This document shows positions 23,633 through 36,600 of a stretch of DNA of 64,000 nucleotides, piece by piece. Position numbers and translations under genes: made by a program. Within the stretch, counting starts at the first letter, position 1, and every line of letters begins with the position of its first letter. The notes beneath the pieces were generated by a model. It was not told the origin of the DNA. It saw only the letters and a list, made by a program, of their open reading frames with translations, and did no database searches. The stretch spans positions 14,591,223 to 14,655,222 of the forward strand of contig NC_041012.1 of NCBI RefSeq assembly GCF_004193775.1, in the 5' to 3' direction. The stretch is from Glycine soja. Its lineage: Eukaryota > Streptophyta > Magnoliopsida > Fabales > Fabaceae.

Positions 23633-24586
23633 CGTCTCCTCATATATTGAATGTTGGATTGTTGAAGTGGACTATGACTTTTACTGTCTGAATGTACCCT
23701 TATTTGTTTCTTTCAAGTAGGAAAAGATTTTCACTTTGTTTTGAATTTGTATTACATGATGTTTCAAGGGTTTAATATGTAATGCTTAGTCACTCTAATA
23801 ATCTTTTTCTACTACTATCTACTCTCAATTCCTGAATGCTAATTGTTGATATGACACAGACAAACATGACACTTGTTTTCTTATATTTAGAAATTTTTAA
23901 TATATTGTATTTGTTTAAAGAAATATGTTTTTTTTTAATGATTATATATATAAACCTAGTTTTTATTGAATAGGCTTCTAGTATTTTAGTCCATACAATC
24001 ATCAACAGAATAAATATTTATTTAAATAACTAAAATTTATAATAAATAAATATTTATAAAAAAATAAATATTTATAAAAAGTATTAATTATATGATAATT
24101 AAAATGTGCAAGAAATAAATATTTTTGAACAAATAATCTATATTTTATATTTATTATAAACAATTTAAATTATTGATAATTTTTTTTAAAAATGTTAAAA
24201 TTTAATTTATAAATAAAGATGAAAAAGATATAGGGAGAGAAAAGATATGTTAAGAAAAATTACTAAAAACGATTAATTCTAAATTCTAAAATTATTCATC
24301 ATTATCAACCTTAGTCAGCATTAATATTGTTAAAATCGAGATCTTATCTAAAAAAAAGAGAAGAATAAAAACTTGTAACTCAGATCATAAGATCTTACGC
24401 TCCCTATCTAAAATACTTATATATTTTATATTGTTGTTATTTTTTAATTTGTTATATCATATATTATGATTTTTTAGTTTATTATGTTATTTTTTTATTT
24501 TTAAATTATATTTTTAATATTTTTTATTATTGTTATCCTTTAGTTTATTATATTGTATATTATGTTTTACATAAAAAAGAACAACT
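23633..24586. other. 3' region of the Pcc1-type gene and A/T-rich spacer
   Basis: Probable 3' untranslated region to about 23780, then very A/T-rich sequence with no gene. The last eight bases (24579-24586) are the left duplication of the next element. Confidence 0.5.
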
Positions 24587-25190
24587 TAGACATGGTAAGA
24601 AAATCTATTTTCGTGGGTACCCGTTTGAATCCGTCCCGACTTTGATGGGTAATATTCGAGTTGACCGGGTATGGGTTCGAGTTCGGATTTTTTCCGATAA
24701 CCAAAAGTCGGGTACGAGTACGGGTATAGGATTACTAGATCCATTCCAATCCCGAACCCAAATCCACCCCGCCACTTAAAATCTTTAGAATTTTTGCATA
24801 ATTTAATCAAAATGCATAGAATTTTTATTACTATTTAATTTTATTTTAGAATTTTTACATAATTTAATATTATTTTCTTAACTATTTTTGTAGACACACG
24901 CGCTATAATAAATTTATTGATATATAAGTAGTTAAAAATAAATGTTTAACAATCAATTTATTTTTTCTAAAATCAAATTTTTAATATTTTTTTACAAAAA
25001 AAAAAAAAATTTCTAATTTGAATCGTGTATGGGATGGGGTCGGGGATACTCGATACCCGATTGGTACGGGGATGAGCCAATAAACTTAAACCCGTCAGAT
25101 ATGGGATACGGGTATGAGAATATGTTGGAGAGTCGGGGTAACGGATTGAGGAGACAATACCCATATTCGTCCGCCCCATTGTCATGTCTA
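24587..25190. mobile_element. Non-autonomous hAT-type element, 604 bp
   Basis: The ends TAGACATG and CATGTCTA are exact inverted copies for 8 bases. Subterminal GGGTACCCG, GACCGGGTATGGG and inverted CCCGATTGG-type words are typical of hAT families. The flanks GAACAACT (24579-24586) and GAACAACA (25191-25198) match at 7 of 8. No transposase. Confidence 0.82.
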
Positions 25191-26632
25191 GAACAACAAC
25201 AAAAAAGAGAGAAGAGAAGCTAAATTGGACTGAAATTGAGGTCCCGCAAATGAAATTAGAAAAAGAGAAAAGGAAGAAAAAACCCCTTGCTATATTCATT
25301 CTCTTTTTTCTAATTACACCCTGATTCTTCTTTTAAAAACTTAAATAACCTTCTTGTTTCAAATTATCTTTATTCCCTCAAAGTGGCACACACTCTCCCC
25401 TATCTTGTTTTGGTTTTCCTTTCTTCTTCACTTTCTTGGTTTTACTAATTTTATAACTTTATTCTCTTACCACAAATTAAGAAAAATGCTTACAAGTTTG
25501 AGATCTCCATCTCCATACATAGTTTGTACATATTGTATAATTTGGTTAGAGGTTTAAGAGATGGGATATAAAAGACATTAAAATGCTTTCTTTGTGTGTC
25601 ATTTTGCTAAGATTATTGTCTTTTTGGATTTTGGAAATAGATGCAAAACATTCTTTTTATTAAATTCCCAAGAGTACTTTATAGAATTTTTTGACTTTCA
25701 AAAAGTACTTTCTGAAATACAAAATGTGGATTCTGGAAACTACTTTGAGAAATACAAAAATTTAAACATCATCCTAAAATGTACTTCTCATTTAATATAA
25801 AATTAAAAACACAATAAGTAAATGAGAAACAAAACTTAAAAAAAAAATTGTGATTTCTAAGAGAGTCTTAGTAAAAAGAAGTGTAAGAGATGGTCAGCTA
25901 GCATGTCTCAAAGAGGAGTAGATATAATAAAAACCAAAATAAATAAAAATAAATTTGGGCTCAATTCCCTTAAAGAGGAGTGGATATAGCAAAGCTTAGG
26001 ACCATCGATTCATCAATCATCTTCTTTCCGAAGCCCTGAACGTGAACAAAAAATATCGACACCCTGTTTGTTCATAAAATCAAATTGCCCTATTCACAAA
26101 TCAAGCACTTACGACCATTTCACCGACCAAAATCTTGATCTTAACGCCATCCTCTGTCTTTCCTCACGTTTTCTAGGTATAATTTTCAATTCTCTTTCTT
26201 TCTCAAACTCTCTTCTCTAAAATAAAAGTGATCTTGCTTAATTCCAAATCACCCTGTGAAAGACGTTCAACGCCATGATTATTGAATCCAAGAAACATAA
26301 TTCCATGTTTTTTTTTTTAGCTAACGAATTGGATTAAATCCCCTTTATACAAATTCCATACTTCTGTTATTAGGTTTTCCTGGGTAGTAGTTAGTTTACT
26401 TGTTATGTGCAAGTGTACGGCAATGAATGTTGCAGATTAAATCTTTTTTTCTTACAATAAAAACCTAATTTCTTTGTTTCGTGCTTAAGTTGTTCAGTGC
26501 ATCAGATGTGATTTTTTCTTTGGTATGATAACTTTAAGATCTCTAAATTAACATTGACATTAGGGTTTCTAATCCTTTCGTTCTTTCTCATTGTTTTTTT
26601 TTTTTTCAGTTTTAATTTCAGTGGGTGTTGAC
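25191..26632 (+). promoter_or_regulatory. Spacer, then leader of the cwf21-domain gene
   Basis: 25191-25980 shows no gene. From about 25990 the sequence looks like a 5' leader (CATCGATTCATCAATCATC). A possible leader intron runs from TTCTAG/GTATAA (26175) to TTTTTTCAG (26609), 24 bases before the start codon. Confidence 0.45.
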
Positions 26633-29600
26633 ATGTACAACGGAATAGGGTTACAGACCCCAAGAGGGTCGGGTACGAATGGGTACATTCAGAGCAATAA
26701 GTTTTTTGTGAAGCCGAAGATTTCGAAGGTTGCCGAGAACACGAAGGGGTTTGAGGCGGATCAGGGCACTGCTGGTGTTAGTAGAAAGCCCAACAAAGAG
26801 ATCCTTGAGCATGACCGCAAGCGTCAGATTCAACTCAAGCTCACCATCCTTGAAGACAAGCTCATCGATCAGGGCTACACCGATGCGGAGATTGCTGAAA
26901 AGCTCGTGGAGGCTCGTCAAAATTTGGAAGCCGCCACTGCCTCCAAGGAAACAGATGGACCTGCGTCTGTGTCTGCATCAGATAAGAAGTAATTGATTTT
27001 GAATTTTGATGCTTCTGTTAGGGTTGTGAAATAATATTGTTTCAATTTGCACTTCTTTATTTTTGTGAATTGATGTGTGTGCCTTTGAGTCAAGTATCAT
27101 GTGTTTGCATTCCTTATGTATCATATGTGTCTGCCATTTTAGTTACCCCTTATCTTTACTGTTGTTTTAGAAAACTTGATCTGAGAACAAAGAAAAAAAA
27201 ATGTTACGTGGAGGATCACTTAAACTTTTGTTGTTGGACTCTATAAATTAAATAGAACTAAAGTGTAACAGAAAATTCAAATACTAACAATATTGTAATC
27301 TTAAAACAAACTGATAACATCCTTAAGTTTAGATGATAAGATCAATATCATTATATTTACCTCAGAAGCATCCTAAAGATTAGAATCATAGCTGACAAAC
27401 TCCTATAAACTAAATTGTCTTTTCCTAGGCTTGGATTGGTCAACAAAGCTTGACTTTGTCTTTTCCTAGGCTTTTCCCCAATTCTGATAACCAACAAGGA
27501 AATATTTCTAATTTGGTGCATTGGGATGGAGAAGTTTGGGTGTGGGTTTTAAGTAAGTTGGAGAAGAGGGTGGTTTGATTGGGAAAGAAGCATGGTGGAA
27601 GAGTTGGAAGGTAGGTGAGCCATGTCACAACAAAGAGATCAAGTTGATAAGTGGATATGGAAGGGAAGTAACCCAGGGTTTTTTTTCAGTAAGTTCAGCA
27701 TATGAGCAGTTGTATGATATCTTTAAAGGACCACAAGTTCAAGGCAACTTATCTCAGGTTTGGAGAATGAAGATCCCTCTGAAGGTTAATTTTTTTGTTT
27801 GGAGAGCTTTTCTGAGAAGATTACCTATGAGGCAAAACCCCTTGTTGAGGAATATTCAGTTGGGTGCATCAAATGTTTTCTGTCCTTTATGTAATTCTGG
27901 ATCTGAATCTGTGAACCATATTCTGTTTTGTGCACAAAGGTTCTACAAATATGGCAGGTTTGTTACTCTTGGATTAATCTGAATTCTGTTCTACCGGAGG
28001 ATCCTGCTATGCATTTTCTACAACATTGTTTAATCTGTACAAATAGAGAATTAGCTGATCTGTGGAATATTGTTTGGGCATCGGTCATGTGGAATATTTG
28101 GAAAAATAGGAACATTTGTGTTTTCAAGAATGGTGTTTTTGATAAGATGGAGGTGTTGCAACTTGCAAGATATTATGTTCTCTGCATAAGCTTGGAATCT
28201 TGGATAAAACAATTTACAACTTCGATTGAGTTTTCCTTTGTATAGTGGCAAATGAATCCTGGAGCTTGCATTCGACTGTGTTGAAGAGGCGTGGAGGAAG
28301 ATTTCAATGATTTTGTTATATGGTTTACAATTAACGAGTGCACAGTTTATGGAATGACAGAAGTGGTTATTGTGTTATTTGGTGAGTCTGAATGTTGACA
28401 TATGAAGTAGTGAGGCCAGAATCCAATGGGTAGGCGTGCTGACATTCATGGGGTTAGGGAAAATATCAGGCATGGCTCGGTCATCAAAGTTGGTATGAGG
28501 CTGGGATGATGAGGCTCTCTGTGTATTTACTAATCCCATTATGATTGTTATGATGAGCATATGGGAGACCACTGGCGGTGGGTCTTTTCTGAAAGGGGTG
28601 GCATTTATAGCATTTCACATTGAAGATGGTTAAATGCTGTAAATGTTAAGTTGGTTAGGTGTCAATATTTTGGTGGCATTTATTAACGTTGAATGTGTAG
28701 GAAAAGCCACAGGGTATTGCTTTTAATTATTGGTTAGATGTTTTTTGTGAGATTGTATCTTCCTCCATGCATATAATTGGTGTATATGCTAAAGATACGT
28801 TTCTCCTTCCTTGGGGTAGTGGGTTATGAAAGCCTGATTGCTTTTTGAAACTGTTAGCTGTATTATTATGCACTTCTTGTGCTTGATATATTTATATTTA
28901 TATATTATTTATTTGCTGAGCAAAAAAATAAAATATTAAGTTACAATTATTTGCTGAATTATTCTATGTTTTTTATAAAATTATGACCTAATTCGTTTCC
29001 TTGCATGATTTTTATTTTATCAATTCAATTTTTAAAAGCAAAAATTCCCCTTTTTGTTGAATAAACCCTATGCACAATTTAATGTCCTTTATGTAATTTG
29101 ACATTTATCAGTTAATCTTACCAAACACTTTCAATTAAATCAGTTAGCTTATAAGCTTTGAGCTAGCTTCCAGCTTTTCAGCTCCTAGCTTATAAGCTAG
29201 TTTTACCAAACATAGCCTTATAAGCTAGTTTTACCAAACATAGCCTTATTTTAGAGGTTGGTGGTTGTTGATGGATGTTTTGGAGGCATGGATGCAAATA
29301 TATGCAGATTAATGTCATGCTAATTAATTGCCCTTTATCTGTATGGTATTTGAGAAACTTATTTCACTTTTTTCATGAATAGTTTGTCTAAAGATGATGT
29401 CAATAACAATAATTCTTTTGGGGGATTTTTCAGGGTTTCAAATACACAGACTCATCAAATTGCTGCTAGGAAGGAAAAGCAGATGGAAGCATTGAAGGCT
29501 GCTCTTGGCATAGTCTCATCTGAAGCCAATGAAATAAATGAAGATGGGACTGATGGGCTTGGAAATGATGGAAAAAATGGTCCTAATGTGGAGGGTAATT

Positions 29601-29734
29601 CAAAGCCTGAAGATTCCTTTTTGGACAGAGATTTCAGTAGAAAGAAACAAATGGTTGAAGATCAAAAGGATGAAAATACTAAGAAGAAGAGTGTTAAAGA
29701 TACAAAGCATCACAAGAAGGTTGAACTAGTATGA
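26633..29734 (+). CDS. cwf21-domain spliceosome protein (Cwc21/SRRM2-like), truncated at 218 residues
   Basis: Cwc21 in yeast and SRRM2 in animals sit near the spliceosome's catalytic centre and contact Prp8. Exon 1 (26633-26988) and exon 2 (from 29434) join in phase ([11 protein letters not shown]). The start [20 protein letters not shown] is the strongly conserved N-terminus of the family. The cwf21 domain covers about residues 52-102 ([39 protein letters not shown]). Exon 2 gives the plant-conserved [18 protein letters not shown]. The frame then meets TGA at 29732-29734, whereas the next frame carries on the charged tail, so this copy makes 218 residues. That is still longer than the whole yeast protein (about 135), so the core could work. 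The 2.45-kb intron holds a LINE fragment. Confidence 0.87.
27560..28245 (+). pseudogene. LINE ORF2 C-terminal fragment (zinc-binding RVT domain) in an intron
   Basis: It reads [25 protein letters not shown] and [20 protein letters not shown], the reverse-transcriptase zinc-binding domain that closes plant L1-type ORF2. A one-base shift near 27950 moves the continuation ([28 protein letters not shown]) to the next frame. It lies in the sense direction of the host intron (26989-29433). Confidence 0.85.
28930..29246. repeat. Second copy of the A/T-rich MITE-like family; 31-bp terminal duplication
   Basis: It is related to 16010-16460 over its length. Its right end contains two exact copies of TTATAAGCTAGTTTTACCAA plus ACATAGCC, about 31 bp apart (29188 and 29219). 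Confidence 0.6.
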
Positions 29735-31474
29735 GGATGATTCATCTGATTCAGACAGCAGTTTGTCTGATGAGAAGAGAGGTACAAGGAAGCGTGGTAA
29801 AGATTATACAAGCAGTAGTGATGAATCTGATTCTGATAGTGATGCTAAGAGGAAGCTCAAGGCTGAAAAGAAGCGGAAGATACCTAAGCACCGCAAGAAA
29901 GGTAGGGTGGAGGATAGTGATGATACTGATTCTTATGATTCTGATGACAGCAATTTTGCAAGAAAAAGTTATAAGAAAGAAAAGTCTCTTGAGAGGCATT
30001 CTTCGGATGATGATTCTGATGATCATGAAGATGTCTCCAACCATAAAATTCGGGAAGGGAAGCAACATTCAAAAATGAACAAACGTCATGATTCTGAGGA
30101 GGAATCTGATGTTGACAGTGAGGAAAAGAAATATGGTAGACTTGAGAAGCAGAAGACAAGGATGCATAATTCTGATGATGAGGACTCTGATAAAGATGGT
30201 GTTAGGCGTGCATTGGGTCAAGACAGATATGTTAGTAGGGGGGTCATACACTTCCTCTAACAAGAGTAGCAGTGACAGTGATTCAGACAGCGATTCTAGT
30301 GATCACAGACATGAAAAAACAAAAAAAGGTGGGTCTGTTGCTGCAAAGAAAGTTAAAGGATATGGCATGGAAGAAAATAGATTCAGAGATGAAGCCAGAG
30401 ATAGTGGTGCAGATAAAGGGAAGTATGGTGCTAATGTTGATGCATTGGGCTCTCTTACAAAGTCATATGGGAGAGATATTACAAAGGGATCAAATAGTAG
30501 AAGTCGAGAGATGACACACGGTAACAGGAAAATTGATGGAGACAGAGAGAGGGAGCCTGTCACAGTGGTCAAGCATGATGAAGATGATAGAAAAATGGAG
30601 TCTGAATCTAAATCAGCTAGGTTTGAAGGGCCTGATGATGATAGCTCTGAGCAGAGAGGAAGAAATTATAACAAGGATGTTGAATCACATTTTGTTGGTC
30701 GAACTGCTCGGTATGGTGAGGATCATGAAACCAGAAGGTGTAGAAAAGATGATGATAATCATAGGGAGCATGAGCGCATACAAGGGATAATGATGACCAT
30801 GGAGAAAGAAAGCATGGAAGGGATGAAGATGATCGTACAGGAAGAAAGCATGCAAGGGAAGAGGATGTCAGAGAAAAAAAGCATGGAAAGGATGAGGATG
30901 ATCCTAAAGAAAAGCACAGAAGGCATGACGATGGCCTTGGAGACTATCGTATGGGAAGAAAGCATGCAAGGGATGAGGATGATTCCAAAGAAGGGAAGCA
31001 CAGAAGGTATGATGACGGCCGTGGAGAGAGAAAGAACTTGAGGGATGAAGATGACCGTGCAGAGAGAAAGCGTGGAAGGGATGAAGATTACCGAACTGGA
31101 AGAAAACAGGCAAGGGATGAGGATGAACATAGAGAAAGAAAATTCAGAAGGAATGAGGATGATCGGGAAGGAAGAAAGTTCAGAAGGGACAATGATGTTT
31201 ATGGAGAAAGAAAGAACTTAAGGGATGGGGATGTGCATGGAGAACGAAAGAACTTAAGGGAGAATGATGATAGGGAAAGAAAGCATTCGAAGGATGAAGA
31301 TGGCCGTGGAGAAAGAAAGCACAGAAGGGATGATGATGATCCTGAAGAAAGCAGCACAGCAGGGATGATGATGGTCGTGGAGATAGAAAGCACAGAAGGG
31401 AGGAGGAAGAGCGGGGAAACAAAGGTTATGAGAGGGAAAGCCGTGGAGATTACTCCAAGAGAGGCAGATACTAA
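29735..31474 (+). pseudogene. Frameshifted charged tail of the cwf21-domain gene
   Basis: Directly after the TGA at 29732 the +1 frame continues [11 protein letters not shown] and SDEKRGTRKRGKD, the Ser/Asp/Lys-rich tail seen in plant SRRM2-like proteins. Four frame changes are needed: +1 near 29729, +1 at a G6 run near 30240, -1 near 30785 and -1 near 31350. They sum to zero, and the final frame ends SRGDYSKRGRY at a TAA (31472-31474). From about 30790 the tail is a degenerate repeat of 10-12 residues of the form GRGERKHxRDEDD. The tail is therefore not translated from one frame in this sequence unless sequence errors or small unseen introns account for it. Confidence 0.75.
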
Positions 31475-33617
31475 GGTTCTCGTTCGAGTGAGAGGTGTGA
31501 AAGTGACTCATGAACTGTGATCCAGGCATCTTGAGAATGTTTACTTGCTGCTTTAATATTTGAATTAGATGTGTCAGTTGTCTTATACATTTGCTTTTTA
31601 GAGGATGTAATTTGTGTGTGAACTATGTTTCATGTGTTTTCGTTTCAAATTCCGTATTATGTTTTTCTTACCAAAATTCTGTATTATGTTGTGACTGGTA
31701 GTTTTTTAAAAAATAAAATACAAAATCTACTGCAGGTGTTGTATATTTGCAAGGGTGGAATAGTGCGAGTGTGTGACTACTATTTGCGTGAAAGCGAATG
31801 ATTTTCTTTTGCAACGAGATGTGAAGTCAAGAAGGCCACTATAATAGGATAGCGGTGGAATGTTAATCCCTATGAGCTTAAACCATAAATAACTTTGGTA
31901 ACAGGGTGATTAAACCCCAGCCACGGGCTTTAGTACTTGATCTACAGAAGTTACATAGTTGAGGATTTATTTGTTTTTTCTATCTATAGTCTATGTGAGA
32001 TTCTTGGTCTTGGAAATCGTGAGATTCAAAAAATTGAATCTTATTTCATCATCTACTCGTGCCAATTATTGACTGATTCAATTCAAGACTAGTACCGTGG
32101 TACGAGGTAAAATTTATACAAACAGGTATGTGCTCTGATACCATATATAGTCAAGTAACAGCATTTTGAATGCACCTAATGATAAGCCTAAACAGCTTGC
32201 CTCTGGATAATTACATTTAGTTATGATATGGTTGATAGATAACCTTAAGCATGTGGCCATGGATCGATCCCTAGCTCGTGTGTATGAAATAATATCTGTT
32301 GGGAGAGATTAATTCCTCAAATCATTTATTCTTGACGGGGGATACCTTGGTTAAAGAAAAATTGTTTTATCTAAATGTGTAATTGAATATCATTTTTGAT
32401 ATGTTGATCTAAGAGGGTTGTATTGATATTCTTTATATTATGCCTGCTCACTTTTGGTTGAAATAATTCAAACGCTAGTATAATTGGTTTTGGAAAGCAG
32501 TAAATAGAACTTTCAAAATTGTATCTATGCTGATTTTTATTTTTTTCATTCAACGACGAATAATGACGATATTATTATTTATGCAGTTAATTTATACACG
32601 TGAATGGGATGGACTAAACGTTTGCAATGACCCAACAGGTTGGATCAGTATGCTATAGCAAAATTTGCTGAAAACTTTGAAATGATTCTTAGAAATGTGG
32701 CTGAGAATGCATAGCTTGTTGGTCCTCGCTTGTGGTAAATCACACTTTTGCTTTGATTGGTAATCTTGTTAATTTTACTAATTTCCACTATACCTCTTCT
32801 TGGAAATCAATGAAATTATGAGAAAAAAATATTATAGAGAAAAATATAGAGATGAAAATAGACGTAAGGGTTGATGGAGGTGTATAAACAGGGTTTAAAG
32901 AATGGTGAAGATGGTGCAAAAATTTAGTTTAAAGAACAATGAAGCTGTAAGAGGGGTGGAAAATTTAGGGTTTTTCAGGGTTTACATTGGTTTTATATGA
33001 AATGGTATATTTGTAATAAAATTATATAAAAAAGGAAGGAGATATACTTATTAATTAAGGGGTGTAAATATCAAACGCTTATTTGGTTGATATAGTGTGA
33101 GATGTTCAGTTTGTCAAGTCAGAAATTAAAATAGAGATATTTGATTATAAATACAAGAAAAGATAAAAGACTTTGTGATACTTGAGTGGTGAAAAATATA
33201 ATTAAGCCTAATTTTAAATTTTGAAAGCTGTTATTATTTATTATATACTTTTATTCTTTTTTTTAAACATGAGATATCCTTAACCAAGAGTCCGACTAAT
33301 TTCTCGAGGTACGAAATTTCATTTATATATAAAAAATAAATTCTTACGTAATGTTATTCCCTATGGATTCATCCCTGCATCTCACTTGTGTTATAATTTC
33401 TTGCCAAACTAGATAGAACAACTAGAAGACAGAAAGAGACACTTGTTACTAAATATCAACCAGAAGAGTAATGTTTACATGGACACAGATTTCAACAGAA
33501 GTCTTTCAGAAATCAAATTTTCACCATTCATTTTTCTCTCCTTTTCCCTAAACATCAAAGGTTCTCCCTCCTCTGTTGTCTCTACCCAAAAAGTTTGTAC
33601 AAGTGGCTTTTACGTAC
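31475..33617. other. Spacer between converging genes
   Basis: It holds the 3' regions of the cwf21 gene (+) and the DUF1997 gene (-). TGCTCTGATACCA at 32133-32145 is the inverse of the initiator-tRNA primer site of copia elements, but no LTR or pol is attached. A short open stretch near 32640-32718 (AKFAENFEMILRNVAENA) follows an AG and looks exon-like but was not recognised. No other gene is seen. Confidence 0.45.
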
Positions 33618-36600
33618 CTAGAATGACTTTAAGGAATATGATTGCTTTCTAACCCATTCATCATAATCTTGCAGCATCTGCTGAAGTAGCAGTGGCACCA
33701 GCTTGTCCACCAAAGCTTGCATCATTCTGTACATAGCCAAAAGAGATTAATCTTCCTAAGCAAAACGATAAGTTGTTAAATTTTGTATTTAAGGCATGTT
33801 TGAGTAAGTAGTTTAGTAAGTATTTGTCGAATAAGTTCTTATCACATAAAACTTATTCATAAGTTTTACAGTGAAGTTTATTGAAATAAGCTAAACTGGA
33901 AGGTCATAAGCTACTTTTATAAGAAACAAAATGATTTTACACACAAAAGCATAAACAAAGTATATGCCACAGACATAGAACGTAGAAAGGAAAAAAAATC
34001 ACCAAATTCCCTGGAGAATTTTAAGTTCTGTTTGTTGTCTTCTAAACCTCAAATAATTTCTCATTTAAAGTCCAAATTGTAAAAAAAGGTTTCTCCAAGA
34101 CGGCCACAGGTTTATTTATCAACTATGTTAATCGTTGAATATGACTCCAATCACCTTGCATAAACTGAGTTCTTATTTATCATTTATGTTAAAACAGAAT
34201 CCATAGCAAATAGAACTTTTGTGCACATCCTGAAGAATGATTAGGAATTCCATCTCAATATTTGCTAACACAATATCTAATGTCATAATTGGTAATGCCA
34301 ATATTTAAGTAGGAAGCTTAACCTGACAGATCTGAAGGAGAAATGTTAAGGTGAAATATTTACTTGATGATAAACCTCTATGGTTTCACAAAGGCTACAT
34401 CATAGAAAAGGGTAAGAAGGAGGAGGAGAAACCAAGTCATCAATCAGAAAAATAATAATGGCTGAAGATTTCCCCCTAAATTTAGTCCACAATAAAACTA
34501 GATAGATAACTGCAATATATTAGTGTCCTACTCCTCATATTAACTTTATATTCCATTATTCTAGAATCTTTAAATTTCCAAGAAGTGGCTTTTGTGTATC
34601 TCCCTCCTTTCAATTAAGTACAGAGAATTTAGTGAAAGACTAAATAAAAAAGAATTAGGCACAACATCTATAGCCAGTAATAGTTGGTAATTTTAAATTG
34701 AGAATCTACATGCAATACTTTATGTATAAATATATCATCAGAGAACTTGACCATGCGGAGTGCATAACCTAAAAGGATAAAATAAAAAATATTTACTAAA
34801 TAACTCACATATTTCCAGGACCCTCAACGGCTGAAGTAGGCATCATGGTAAATGGTTGTGTGTAGATCTGCAGACAGAGATCTTTCTTTTACAGATGAGA
34901 GGCAAATGCAAAAATCCATAATGTCGAACTGAAATACAGTTTAATGGCTACTAATTTTGATTCAAAACAAGTGATCTTTTAACATATGAATATGCAGCTA
35001 CAAAAAATGAATTAGTAAGGATTAAGAAGGAATGGGTCAACTTAACTCATCAGTCTCTATGAAAAGAAAACAGAAATTGCACTTTCACAACAATAAAATT
35101 CAACTGAATTCCTGGACTTTCTTTACCAAGAGGCTACAATATAATTTACATGAGGGTGATCTAAGTAATGCAGTTCATGCCTTCATGGTCCTTGAAAACA
35201 AATTCAATCATCATAACATACAGGATTACCACTCGTCTATCCCAAGAAAGAGAAACAAATATGGATCTAACATTATATGTAAACTTCATATATTTTATGA
35301 GGATAAGACAAACCTCAAGTGTGAGATTCAACTTAACATCAACTTCTAAAAATGATTCGGCACCAGCACCACCCCAAGTCATTTGGTTTCTCATGAATGC
35401 TGCGAATCCATAGAAATTATTAACAAACATTACTGTGACAATTCTTAAAAACACCGAAGTAACCAAAAGCGTCACATGAAACATGTATTGCAGATAAACT
35501 TGAATTCAGCAGAAAACTGTGTTGAAAGACTAGCTATTAGAAAGATAATAACATCCAAAGTTCTTGAGTAAATTTACCCTGATATCTGGAGAAATTTCCA
35601 TTTTAAGGAGTCTAAAAATCGTTTTTTTTTTTTCATTTCGAGGCCAACTAAATGGTTTTGTATCTGATCAACTAAATAAATCCCATCACATTTTCACATT
35701 TATGTCTCTTTGCATTCATCTTAAGTCCTTTCCAGTATTTTCAGCACCACTGGGTGGGGAATATAACAAAAGGTACTATGGGATACGCACTATGCTGCAA
35801 GGAAAACCAAACATCTTTCTCTCTATTCTATGGAAGACTGATCGGTTTCTTTGTAGAAGGATTTTGATAGAAAATAAACATTTTTATAATTCAATTTGAC
35901 AAAGGGAAGAATTTATATCCCATAAAACAAGTATGACTATGCACACAGTACATTGTAGATACCTGAAAAGTGGTCGTTTTGCTCTTTCACAACTTCTGAA
36001 CCCTCAAACTGTGAATAATATAGTAAAGTACCCAACAATTAAATGGGATGAGTGACAAAAGGAATGTTACAAGAATTCATGTTCAATCAAACCAAGGTTT
36101 ATATACATTTATTGAACTTAGGGCAGTAATTAATATGCGTGATTTAAGCATATTACTAGCTATTTTTTTTTAAAGGCACATGCGAACTTAGAAATTAAGC
36201 AACTTTACTACTATGTGTGTGTATGTATTATTCGTTGACTTTGTCTCTCTCACTCACAAACACAGTTAGGATCTGTGGAAACCTTTATAAGAAAAACTTA
36301 CGCACTTGCACTATCTGATAAGCACTAGAAAATTTACTTTAAGAAATCCAGTTGTTGAATTACACTTGGTTATATTCACTTCATACAACAAAGTTTTAGA
36401 AACTTTAAACAATTGCATGTAATTTTAGTGTAAAATTTTATAAGAATGACACGCACAATGAATACTCATTAATCTGGGAGTGGATAGTGTGGAACACTGA
36501 TGGGTCTTTGAGACATGTATAAGATAACGGGGGGAAAGGAGAATGAGCTGGACTGTTGGGCAAAGGTTCATGAGAGGAGAAATACAAATGCAGTTAGGTG

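Noticed and set aside
25029..25299. Frames at 25.0-25.3 kb on both strands
   Set aside because: They arise from the GGGTA/CCCGA terminal repeats of the hAT element at 24587-25190.
30951..31520. Long reading frames on both strands at 30.7-31.5 kb
   Set aside because: They are alternative frames of the GAA/GAT-rich repeat tail of the cwf21 gene. Minus-strand frames read only Ser/Phe/His/Pro repeats and match nothing.
32133..32145. Inverted TGGTATCAGAGCA as a copia primer site
   Set aside because: No LTR end abuts it and no gag or pol follows on the minus strand, so a chance or isolated remnant is as likely.
35032..35899. Plus-strand frames at 35.0-35.9 kb
   Set aside because: They overlap exons and introns of the minus-strand DUF1997 gene and show no family features.
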